NCBI RefSeq assembly: GCF_006065315.1
Contig: NZ_CP040749.1
Span: 930,001-994,000 of the forward strand
Direction of reading: 5' to 3'
DNA: 64,000 bases
DNA from: Aureibaculum algae
GTDB lineage: Bacteria > Bacteroidota > Bacteroidia > Flavobacteriales > Flavobacteriaceae
Made by a program: the position numbers and the translations under genes. The notes under the pieces were generated by a model. That model saw nothing but the letters and a program-made list of their open reading frames with translations, searched no databases and was not told the origin of the DNA. Position 1 is the first letter of the stretch. Each line of letters starts with the position of its first letter. Positions 46,358-54,581 of the stretch are shown here, piece after piece.

Positions 46358-47122
46358 ATGAGTAAAAATTTATTACAAAATAGTTTAAGGGAGGGTAAAA
46401 CGTTATATGGTCCTTTTTGTAAAATACAAGATCCTGCAATTGTAGAAATCGCTGCTTTAAGTGGTTTTGACTTTGTAATTATAGATATGGAACACGGACC
46501 ATTTAGTATTGAATCTACTCAAAATATGATTAGGGCTGCTGAAGCTAGAGGAATTACTCCTGTTGTGAGGGTTACAGAAAATTCTGAGACATTAATTCTT
46601 AGAACCTTAGATGTTGGTGCTAAGTGCATTCAAATACCTCAGATTTGTAAAAAAGCTGATGCTGAAAAGGTGGTTAAGGCTACTAAATTTTATCCGAAAG
46701 GAGAAAGAGGAATGTGTCGTTATGTAAGGGCTGCAGAATATACTAACATTAGTGCTCCAGATCATTTTGGAAAAGCAAATGATGACATTACTACCATTAT
46801 TCATATTGAAGGGATGGAAGGTATTAACAACTTAGAGGAAATTGCACAAGTGGATGGGATTGATGTGATCTTTTTGGGACCCTATGATTTGTCTCAATCT
46901 TGTGGCGTTCCTGGTCAGGTTAATGATCCTAAAGTAGTAGATGCAATGAAAGGTGCTGTTGAGATAGCTAAAAAGTATGGGAAGTTTGTTGGTACTTTTA
47001 CTGAGTCACCAGAAAAAGCAAAAATGTGGAAAGATATTGGAGTGCAATATATTTCTTACGCTGTAGATGTTGGTTTGGTAATGAATACTTTTAAAGAAAT
47101 AACATGCCAGTTTAAGAGCTAA
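46358..47122 (+). CDS. HpcH/HpaI-family aldolase, probable 2-keto-3-deoxy-sugar-acid aldolase
   Basis: A 254-residue metal-dependent class II pyruvate aldolase. Family features are DMEHGPFS (His46 as the catalytic base), Arg71 (VVRVTENS), and metal ligands Glu151 (HIEGMEG) and Asp177 (GPYDLSQS). It would cleave unphosphorylated 2-keto-3-deoxygalactonate into pyruvate and glyceraldehyde. A phosphorylated route would need a kinase plus a KDPG/KDPGal-type class I aldolase, and neither is in the window. It is the last gene of the catabolic unit, three bases after the dehydrogenase. Confidence 0.88.
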   Translation: MSKNLLQNSLREGKTLYGPFCKIQDPAIVEIAALSGFDFVIIDMEHGPFSIESTQNMIRAAEARGITPVVRVTENSETLILRTLDVGAKCIQIPQICKKADAEKVVKATKFYPKGERGMCRYVRAAEYTNISAPDHFGKANDDITTIIHIEGMEGINNLEEIAQVDGIDVIFLGPYDLSQSCGVPGQVNDPKVVDAMKGAVEIAKKYGKFVGTFTESPEKAKMWKDIGVQYISYAVDVGLVMNTFKEITCQFKS

Positions 47123-47741
47123 ACGTTCTAATTCAAAAATAGAGTCCAATTAATTCGGTAAAAATGCTTTTTTGACGGGTTTATATGACTTACTTTTAGT
47201 ACACTTTGTAATCCAAATATATGCTATTTATTTGGATTGTAAAATACAAATCGAGTATATATAAATATTGATTTGTTAAGAATAAAATGATCTATTCTCA
47301 TAAATCACTTCAACTTATCGTTTCTTTGAACTTTTGCTGAAAATATATTTAACTTCATTAAGGATAATTTTAAATGGTGGTTAGATGAAGATTGAACTGT
47401 CTGTTCAATATAAAATCGTCTTCAAAAAGAGTACCATAATTCTCAAAATCAAGAGAGATTTTAAGTTGACTTATGCCAATTAGAGGTTTTTAGTCCTAAT
47501 AAAAATCACTTTCCTTAATCAAATTTCTTCAACAAAAGGTTTTTAATCATTTTTTTTTACATTTCTAATTTATTCATGAAATTTGCACCTTTGTGTTCAA
47601 TGAAATGTCAATAGAATCGTAAAATTTAAGAGACGCATCATTTGTCTTATAGGTTGATTGATTTGTGATAAGTATTAGAAGAACCTAGGTGTAAATTTGT
47701 AGCTGACTCCAAGGGATAATTAAAAATGAAATAGAAGGGCT
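47123..47741. other. 619-base gene-free region with operator-like repeat and three inverted repeats
   Basis: No convincing gene. It holds a weak copy of the tandem repeat, GGTAAAAA (47157) and GGTTTATA (47178), again 21 bp apart. Three inverted repeats follow: 47210-47219 with 47229-47238 (10 bp), 47391-47397 with 47403-47409 (7 bp) and 47445-47450 with 47457-47462 (6 bp). A 32-codon ATG frame at 47385-47483 is probably chance. The region could be a long leader of the GH3 gene, a terminator area, or a small RNA locus. Confidence 0.5.
47157..47185 (+). promoter_or_regulatory. weak operator E, far upstream of the GH3 gene
   Basis: GGTAAAAA at 47157 and GGTTTATA at 47178 keep the 21-bp period but match less well, and no -7 box is found 36 bp on. 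The GH3 start is about 600 bases away, unlike the 45-160 bases at the other units. Confidence 0.4.
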
Positions 47742-47789
47742 TTGGAGCGATTTAAAAAAAAACGAACTATTTATTTTATCACCTCATTT

Positions 47790-50432
47790 ATGAAACTCAC
47801 TTTACAATTTAAAAAACCGAGTATTACATTAGTTTTAATGCTCATTATTGGTATTTGGAATTCATATAGTCAAAGTCAATTTAAATATCAAAACACATCA
47901 CTTTCTAACGAAGAGCGTGTAGCTGACTTGATTTCACAAATGACTCTAAAAGAAAAGGTGTCTCAAATGAGATATGATGCTCCTGCAATTACTCGTTTGG
48001 GAATACCTACCTATAATTGGTGGAACGAATGCCTTCACGGTGTTGCTAGAGCCGGTGAAGCTACTGTTTTTCCCCAAGCAATTGGGATGGGTGCTACTTG
48101 GAATCCGGACTTGATGTTTAAGGTAGGTTCAGCAATATCTGATGAAGCAAGAGCAAAGCATCATAGTTTTGCAAATAGTAGTAGAAGGGGTATTTATCAA
48201 GGACTAACATTTTGGTCACCTAACATCAATATATTTAGAGATCCTAGATGGGGTAGAGGTCAGGAAACCTATGGTGAAGATCCTTTTTTAACGAGTAAAA
48301 TGGCTGTTAATTTTATAAAAGCTTTACAGGGAGATGATCCAAAATATTTAAAAGTTATAGCAACAGCGAAACATTTTGCAGTACATAGTGGTCCTGAAAA
48401 GTCAAGACACGAGGATAATTATCACACCTCTAATCGTGATTTACGTCAAACCTATTTACCTGCATTTGAGGCGGCGGTTAATGATGCTAAAGTACACTCT
48501 GTAATGTGTGCATATAATCGCTATAATGATGAGGCTTGTTGTGGTAGTAATTTATTGTTAACAGATATATTACGCAATGAATGGAAGTTTGATGGATATG
48601 TAGTTTCTGATTGTTGGGCAATTAATGATTTTTGGGAGCCAAACAAGCATGAGCTTGTTGATACTCCGGAGGAAGCTGCTGCATTGGCTGTTGATAGAGG
48701 GACGGATTTGAATTGCGGTAGTGTTTTTGATCCAAACTTAACGGAAGCTGTGTTAAAGGATATAATTAAAGAAGATAAAATTGATTTAGCATTATCTAGA
48801 TTATTTATGGCCCGCTTTAAATTAGGGATGTTTGATGGAGATGAAAATGTAAAATGGGCAAAAATACCTTACAGTGTAGTTTGCAGTCCAGAGCATTATC
48901 AATTGTCTGAAAAAGCAGCAAGAGAGGCAATGGTATTGTTGAAAAATGAAAACAATATGTTACCTCTTAATAAAAATATAAAGTCCATTGCTGTTATTGG
49001 CCCAAATGCAGATTTTGAACAAGTTCTTTTGGGTAATTATCACGGAACTCCACATAATAAAATAACTCCCTTAAAAGCAATTACAAAAAAGTTGCCAAAT
49101 GCAACAGTTTATTACTCTCAAGGTAGTGAAATTGCTGAGGGTTGGCCATTGTTGACTGCAATTCCATCAGCTAATCTTAAAAATGGAGAATTTAGTGGTT
49201 TAAACGGTGAGTATTATCAAAATCAAAATTTTGAAGGAAAGCCCTCATTCAGTAGAAATGATGTTCAAGTAGATTTTAGTTGGTTATTAAAAAAGCCGAT
49301 AGAAGAAATGAAGAGCGATGATTTTTCAGTCAGATGGACAGGGGAATTAATCCCCGAAGAAACAGGAAAATACAGAATTGGTCTTAAGGCGAGAACTGGA
49401 GGTAAAGTTTACTTTAATGATTCATTGCGAGTTGATTTTACTAATGAGCACGAACCTAAAACGGGGTATTTTGATGCTGAATTGAAAAAAGGGAAGGCAT
49501 ATACTGTTAAAATTGAATATACGAATCATCATACAGATTCGCAAGTGCACTTACTTTGGGCTAAAACGGATAAAAATTTATTAGAGCCTGCAATTGAAGT
49601 AGCTAAAAAGGCGGAAGTTATTGTACTCTGTTTAGGACTGTCTCCTGAAATTGAAGGTGAAGAAATGCCAGTAGTTCTAGAGGGTTTCGATAAAGGAGAT
49701 AGGTCCGAAATTACGTTGCCAAAGTCGCAAATTAAATTAATGAAAGAAATTCAAGCTCTAGGTAAACCAACCATTTTAGTTTTAATGAACGGAAGTGCGT
49801 TGGCGATAAATTGGGCAGGTGAAAATATTCCAGCAATATTAGAAGCATGGTATCCTGGAGAGTTTGGTGGTAACGCCATTGCTGATGTATTATTTGGAGA
49901 TTATAACCCTGCAGGAAGACTGCCAGTTACCTTTTATAAGTCTGTTGATGATCTGCCAGATTTTAAATCGTATGACATGGAAAATAGAACTTATAAATTT
50001 TTTAAAGGAAAACCTCTATTTCCTTTTGGTCATGGATTAAGTTATACTAACTTTACATATCGAAATTTCGCAGTGCCAAGTGGCGTAAAACCTGGGGAAC
50101 AAATACCAGTATCAGTGGAAGTTACTAATGCAGGAGCGTTAAATGGAGATGAAGTAGTGCAATTATATGTGTCGTTAGATGAGAGCAATGAAAAAACTCC
50201 AATAAGATCACTGGTTGGTTTTAAGCGGATTCAATTAAAAGCTGGAGAAACAAAAATTGTAAAATTTAATATTTCTTCTGAGAAATATGCCTATATAAAA
50301 GAAAATGGCGAAGCAGAAATTAGAAAAGGAATGATTACCGTCTCAATTGGAGGGAAACAGCCTTCTTTTAGTGGAATAGCAGATGCATCATCGACTCAGG
50401 TAATAACAAAAAAAATAAAGATAACGAACTAA
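47790..50432 (+). CDS. glycoside hydrolase family 3 with inserted PA14 domain
   Basis: An exported GH3 enzyme of about 880 residues. A TTG at 47742 also opens the frame, but the ATG at 47790 gives a proper signal peptide (MKLTLQFKK, hydrophobic core to about residue 27). The N-terminal barrel carries the nucleophile Asp274 (YVVSDCW) and KHF/H motifs; a PA14 domain is inserted at about residues 470-590 (LNGEYYQNQNFEG to HLLWAK) and a fibronectin-III-like domain ends the protein. The sequence resembles bacterial beta-xylosidase/beta-glucosidase GH3 proteins. Its role in a galactan locus is uncertain: it may act on a side chain or on a co-occurring polymer. Confidence 0.9.
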   Translation: MKLTLQFKKPSITLVLMLIIGIWNSYSQSQFKYQNTSLSNEERVADLISQMTLKEKVSQMRYDAPAITRLGIPTYNWWNECLHGVARAGEATVFPQAIGMGATWNPDLMFKVGSAISDEARAKHHSFANSSRRGIYQGLTFWSPNINIFRDPRWGRGQETYGEDPFLTSKMAVNFIKALQGDDPKYLKVIATAKHFAVHSGPEKSRHEDNYHTSNRDLRQTYLPAFEAAVNDAKVHSVMCAYNRYNDEACCGSNLLLTDILRNEWKFDGYVVSDCWAINDFWEPNKHELVDTPEEAAALAVDRGTDLNCGSVFDPNLTEAVLKDIIKEDKIDLALSRLFMARFKLGMFDGDENVKWAKIPYSVVCSPEHYQLSEKAAREAMVLLKNENNMLPLNKNIKSIAVIGPNADFEQVLLGNYHGTPHNKITPLKAITKKLPNATVYYSQGSEIAEGWPLLTAIPSANLKNGEFSGLNGEYYQNQNFEGKPSFSRNDVQVDFSWLLKKPIEEMKSDDFSVRWTGELIPEETGKYRIGLKARTGGKVYFNDSLRVDFTNEHEPKTGYFDAELKKGKAYTVKIEYTNHHTDSQVHLLWAKTDKNLLEPAIEVAKKAEVIVLCLGLSPEIEGEEMPVVLEGFDKGDRSEITLPKSQIKLMKEIQALGKPTILVLMNGSALAINWAGENIPAILEAWYPGEFGGNAIADVLFGDYNPAGRLPVTFYKSVDDLPDFKSYDMENRTYKFFKGKPLFPFGHGLSYTNFTYRNFAVPSGVKPGEQIPVSVEVTNAGALNGDEVVQLYVSLDESNEKTPIRSLVGFKRIQLKAGETKIVKFNISSEKYAYIKENGEAEIRKGMITVSIGGKQPSFSGIADASSTQVITKKIKITN

Positions 50433-50457
50433 ACGATGTTAATTTAAGATTAAAAAC

Positions 50458-52494
50458 ATGAACAAACAAATTGATCAACAAGCAGCTGATAATATACGTG
50501 CATTAGCAGTAGCAATGGTAGAAAAGGCAAATTCAGGACACCCAGGAGGTCCAATGGGAGGAGCAGACTTTATGCATATCTTATATTCAGAATTTTTTAA
50601 TTATGATCCTACAGATATGACATGGCCGTTTAGAGATCGTTTTTTTATGGATGCTGGCCATTTATCAACATTAATGTATGCTCAGTATTATCTTTTAGGT
50701 AATTATAAGAAAGATGATGTTGCCAATTTTAGACAATGGGGTTCAATAACTCCTGGTCATCCAGAAGTTGATGTGAAAAGAGGAATAGAGAATACATCTG
50801 GGCCACTGGGTCAAGGTCATACTATGGGGGTTGGAGCTGCTATTGCAACCAAATTCTTAGAAGCTCGATTTGGAGATTGGATGAATTATAAAACGTATGG
50901 TTTTATTTCTGATGGTGGAGTTCAAGAAGAAATTTCACAAGGAGCAGGTAGAATTGCAGGACATTTAGGGTTGAGTAATTTTATTATGTTTTATGACTCT
51001 AATGATATTCAGTTGTCAAGTTCTACAGATGAAGTTACGAGTGAAGATACTGAAATGAAGTATAAAGCTTGGGGCTGGAATGTGTTGACTATAGATGGGC
51101 ATAATCATGATGAAATTAGAGAAGCATTAACAAATGCTAACAATGAGACAGAAAGACCAACTTTAATTATTGGTAAAACCATAATGGGTAAGGGTTGTGT
51201 TGCTGCTGATGGAAGTATGTTTGAAGGCTATTGTGAATTGCACGGCCAACCGATAGGAAATACGGGAGCAGATTATGCAAAAACAATGGTAAATTTAGGA
51301 GCAAATACTGAAAGTCCATTTGATATTTTTGCCGATGTAGAGCAATTTTATAAAAACTTGATAGAACGAAAAACTGCTGAAGCAGCGAAAAAGAAATCAG
51401 AAATTGCGACATGGAAAAGTGAAAATGAAGCATTAGCTAAAAAATTAGATTTCTTTTTATCTGGAGAATTACCAGAATTAGATTTTGAATCCATTGAACA
51501 AAAAGCAGGATTGGCAACAAGAGCAGCTTCTTCTAATGTGTTAGCGTATTTAGCTGAAAATGTAGAAAATATGATTGTGTCTTCTGCAGATTTATCAAAT
51601 AGTGATAAAACAGATGGTTTCTTAAAGAAAACACATGCATTACAAAAAGGAGATTTTAGTGGTTCGTTTCTACAGGCAGGTGTTGCGGAGTTAACAATGG
51701 CTTGTATTGCAAATGGTATTGCGTTGCATGGTGGAATTATTCCGGTAGTTGCAACATTCTTTGTGTTTTCAGATTATATGAAACCAGCTATTCGATTAAG
51801 TTGTATTCAAGAGTTACCTGTAAAATATGTTTGGACGCATGATGCTTTCCGTGTAGGAGAAGATGGACCTACACATCAGCCAGTTGAGCAAGAAGCTCAA
51901 TTGCGATTGTTAGAAAAATTAAAAAATCATAGTGGTAATCCAAGTTTCTTAGCATTAAGACCTGCTGATTCAGCAGAAACAAGTGTGTCTTGGAAAATGG
52001 CTTTAGAGAATAAAAGCACGCCTTCAGGTTTAATACTTTCAAGACAAGGTATTAAAGATGTAGAAGCAATTGGTTCTTCAAGATATACTGAAGCTTTAGC
52101 GTCAGAAAAAGGAGGTTATTTAGTGAAAAAAGTTGAAAATCCAGATGTTGTTTTAATAGCAAACGGATCAGAAGTTGCCACTTTAGTTGCTGCAGCTGAA
52201 ATTTTAGAGTCTAAAAATGGATTAAAAGTGAATATTGCTTCAATAATTTCAGAAGGATTGTTCAGATTACAATCTAAAGATTATCAAAATAGTGTAATTC
52301 CTAATGATAAGCCGTTGTTTGGTTTAACTGCAGGTTTACCAGTCAATCTTCAAGGATTAGTTGGTGCTAATGGCAGTGTCTTCGGGTTAGATCATTTTGG
52401 ATATTCAGCACCGGCAAATGTGCTTGACGAAAAATTTGGATTTACAGGAGAGAAAGTAAGTAATGAAGTATTAGAATATTTAAAAACCTTATAA
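50458..52494 (+). CDS. tkt: transketolase
   Basis: Full-length (678 residues) thiamine-diphosphate enzyme transferring two-carbon units in the pentose phosphate pathway. The N-terminal GHPGGPMGGAD, the thiamine-pyrophosphate region SDGGVQEEISQGAGR and the C-terminal HFGYSAPANVLDEKFG are present. It lies 25 bases after the GH3 gene and 11 bases before a transaldolase gene, an unusual linkage to a sugar-degradation locus. Supplying glyceraldehyde-3-phosphate turnover or NADPH for the oxidative pathway is a possible reason. Confidence 0.94.
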   Translation: MNKQIDQQAADNIRALAVAMVEKANSGHPGGPMGGADFMHILYSEFFNYDPTDMTWPFRDRFFMDAGHLSTLMYAQYYLLGNYKKDDVANFRQWGSITPGHPEVDVKRGIENTSGPLGQGHTMGVGAAIATKFLEARFGDWMNYKTYGFISDGGVQEEISQGAGRIAGHLGLSNFIMFYDSNDIQLSSSTDEVTSEDTEMKYKAWGWNVLTIDGHNHDEIREALTNANNETERPTLIIGKTIMGKGCVAADGSMFEGYCELHGQPIGNTGADYAKTMVNLGANTESPFDIFADVEQFYKNLIERKTAEAAKKKSEIATWKSENEALAKKLDFFLSGELPELDFESIEQKAGLATRAASSNVLAYLAENVENMIVSSADLSNSDKTDGFLKKTHALQKGDFSGSFLQAGVAELTMACIANGIALHGGIIPVVATFFVFSDYMKPAIRLSCIQELPVKYVWTHDAFRVGEDGPTHQPVEQEAQLRLLEKLKNHSGNPSFLALRPADSAETSVSWKMALENKSTPSGLILSRQGIKDVEAIGSSRYTEALASEKGGYLVKKVENPDVVLIANGSEVATLVAAAEILESKNGLKVNIASIISEGLFRLQSKDYQNSVIPNDKPLFGLTAGLPVNLQGLVGANGSVFGLDHFGYSAPANVLDEKFGFTGEKVSNEVLEYLKTL

Positions 52495-52505
52495 AAATAA
52501 ATTAT

Positions 52506-53159
52506 ATGAAATTTTTTATAGACACAGCAAATCTTGACCAGATTAAAGAAGCTCAAGATTTAGGAGTATTAGATGGAGTTACTACAAACCCATCATTAAT
52601 GGCAAAAGAAGGAATTACTGGAGCTGAAAATATTTTACAACATTACCGTGATATCTGTGAAGCAGTTGAGGGCGATGTATCTGCAGAGGTTATTGCAACA
52701 GATTATGAAGGAATGGTTAAACAAGGTGAAGAGTTAGCGGCCTTAAATCCTCAAATTGTTGTGAAATTACCAATGATTGCAGCGGGTGTTAAAGCGTGTA
52801 AATATTTTTCAGATAAAGGAATTAAAACGAATGTAACCTTGGTGTTCTCTGTTGGGCAAGCATTGTTAGCAGCCAAAGCAGGAGCTACTTATGTGTCTCC
52901 ATTTTTAGGTCGTCTAGATGATATATCAACAGATGGATTAAATTTAATAAAAGAAATTAGGCTTGTTTATGATAACTATGGTTTCAAAACTCAAATATTA
53001 GCCGCATCTATTAGAAATACAATGCACGTAATTAACTGTGCAAAAATAGGTTCAGATGTAATGACTGGGCCTTTATCATCAATTACGGGATTATTGAAAC
53101 ACCCACTTACAGATAGTGGATTGGCTCAATTTTTAGCCGATTACGCGAAAGGTAATTAA
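52506..53159 (+). CDS. small-type transaldolase (TalC/MipB family)
   Basis: A 217-residue enzyme of the short transaldolase/fructose-6-phosphate aldolase family. MKFFIDTANLDQIKEAQ and DGVTTNPSLMAKEG at the start and the Schiff-base lysine in VVKLPM are clear. Annotated relatives are usually transaldolases in Bacteroidota, although some family members act as fructose-6-phosphate aldolases. It is probably co-transcribed with transketolase and is followed by a terminator hairpin. Confidence 0.93.
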   Translation: MKFFIDTANLDQIKEAQDLGVLDGVTTNPSLMAKEGITGAENILQHYRDICEAVEGDVSAEVIATDYEGMVKQGEELAALNPQIVVKLPMIAAGVKACKYFSDKGIKTNVTLVFSVGQALLAAKAGATYVSPFLGRLDDISTDGLNLIKEIRLVYDNYGFKTQILAASIRNTMHVINCAKIGSDVMTGPLSSITGLLKHPLTDSGLAQFLADYAKGN

Positions 53160-53176
53160 GAACATTTTTTTAATGA

Positions 53177-53214
53177 GTTAGCCGGTGAATCAAATTTCAT
53201 TGGTTAACTTTTTT
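53177..53214 (+). terminator. terminator after the transaldolase gene, just before galM
   Basis: A 12-bp stem with three G-T wobbles (53177-53188 with 53197-53208), an eight-base loop and six T. It ends only about six bases before the galM ATG at 53220. Confidence 0.75.
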
Positions 53215-53219
53215 GTATA

Positions 53220-54380
53220 ATGATACGTCAGAACAAATTTATTGGTAATTTATTAATTGCAATTTCCGTTTGTTTTTTATTTCAATGTAAAAAGGATACA
53301 AAAAGCAGTTTAAATTTAAAGGATGACGCTCTAAAAAATCATGCTATGACTATTAGTAAAAGTAAGTATGGAACAACTCCTAGTGGAATTTCTGTAGACT
53401 GTTTTACATTAAAGAATAAAAATGGTGTTGAGGTTGAAATTATAAATTATGGAGGAATTGTAAAATCCATAAAAGTTCCTAATAAAAAAGGTACAATAGA
53501 AAACGTTGTTTTAGGATACGATTCGTTATCTCAATATATAAATGGTGATTCTTTTTTAGGTGCCACTATTGGACGTTTTGGAAACCGCATTGCAAATGGT
53601 AAATTTACCTTAGATGGTAAAGAATATACCTTAGCTTTAAACAATGCTCCAAATAGTTTGCATGGTGGAGATAAAGGCTTTGATAATGTAATTTGGAAGG
53701 CAACTACAAAATCAGATGAAAATTCTGTTTCTTTAGTCTTAAACTATCTTAGTGTAGATATGGAAGAAGGGTTTCCAGGAAATTTAAATACAACAGTAAC
53801 GTTTACCTTAAATTCTGACAATGCTTTAGATATTTTATATGAGGCGAATACAGATAAAAAGACAATAATCAACCTAACAAACCATTCTTATTTTAATTTA
53901 TCTGGTAATTTTAAGAATGACATTTTAGACCATAAATTACAAATACGAGCAGATAAAATAGTACCCGTAAATAAAAACCTTATTCCAACTGGTGAGCTTG
54001 TTTCAGTTGAAAATACACCTTTTGACTTTAGATCATTTAAAATAATTGGTGCTGATATTGATGCCGATAATCAACAAATAAAGTTTGGTTTTGGGTATGA
54101 TCATTGCTGGGTGTTGAAAAATCAAAATGACGATGTAAGGCTAATTGCAGAAGCATATCATGAAGAAAGCGGAAGAGTGCTTGAGGTTTTTTCCGACGAA
54201 CCTGGAGTTCAATTTTATACAGGGAATCATCTTAATGGCACGCATGGTAAAAGAACAGGATTTTGTTTAGAAACACAACATTATCCGGATTCTCCAAATC
54301 AGGTGAATTTTCCGTCAGTTGTGCTGGATGTTGGTGAAACTTATAGCTCAAGAACAGCTTATAAATTTTCTGTTAAGTAG
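53220..54380 (+). CDS. galM: aldose 1-epimerase (galactose mutarotase), lipoprotein
   Basis: Interconverts alpha and beta galactose, supplying the alpha form to galactokinase. The mutarotase motifs GRFGNRIANGKF, NLTNHSYFNLSG (catalytic His) and CLETQHYPDSPN (catalytic Glu) are present. The start has a lipoprotein signal (lipobox LFQC, Cys23), so the enzyme would act outside the cytoplasm; an internal ATG at 53346 would make a shorter form without it. A terminator hairpin directly before the start codon makes its transcription puzzling. Confidence 0.93.
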   Translation: MIRQNKFIGNLLIAISVCFLFQCKKDTKSSLNLKDDALKNHAMTISKSKYGTTPSGISVDCFTLKNKNGVEVEIINYGGIVKSIKVPNKKGTIENVVLGYDSLSQYINGDSFLGATIGRFGNRIANGKFTLDGKEYTLALNNAPNSLHGGDKGFDNVIWKATTKSDENSVSLVLNYLSVDMEEGFPGNLNTTVTFTLNSDNALDILYEANTDKKTIINLTNHSYFNLSGNFKNDILDHKLQIRADKIVPVNKNLIPTGELVSVENTPFDFRSFKIIGADIDADNQQIKFGFGYDHCWVLKNQNDDVRLIAEAYHEESGRVLEVFSDEPGVQFYTGNHLNGTHGKRTGFCLETQHYPDSPNQVNFPSVVLDVGETYSSRTAYKFSVK

Positions 54381-54581
54381 CTTGTTGTTAGGGGATAACG
54401 ATATAGAGAAAGTTCATGCTTTTTACCAAGATAGGTGTGCTAATTCTTACAAACAATTCATAGGTTTACTAAAAGGTACTTGATAATAGTAATGAAATAT
54501 TAAGTATTTTTTTTATTTTAGAATCCGCTTATTTTAATAAAATAAAAATTTTCAATACGTATAAAGAACAATTACAGATTT

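Noticed and set aside
47385..47483. 32-codon frame in the gene-free gap
   Set aside because: Short, no signal peptide or domain, overlaps two inverted repeats; expected by chance in this base composition.
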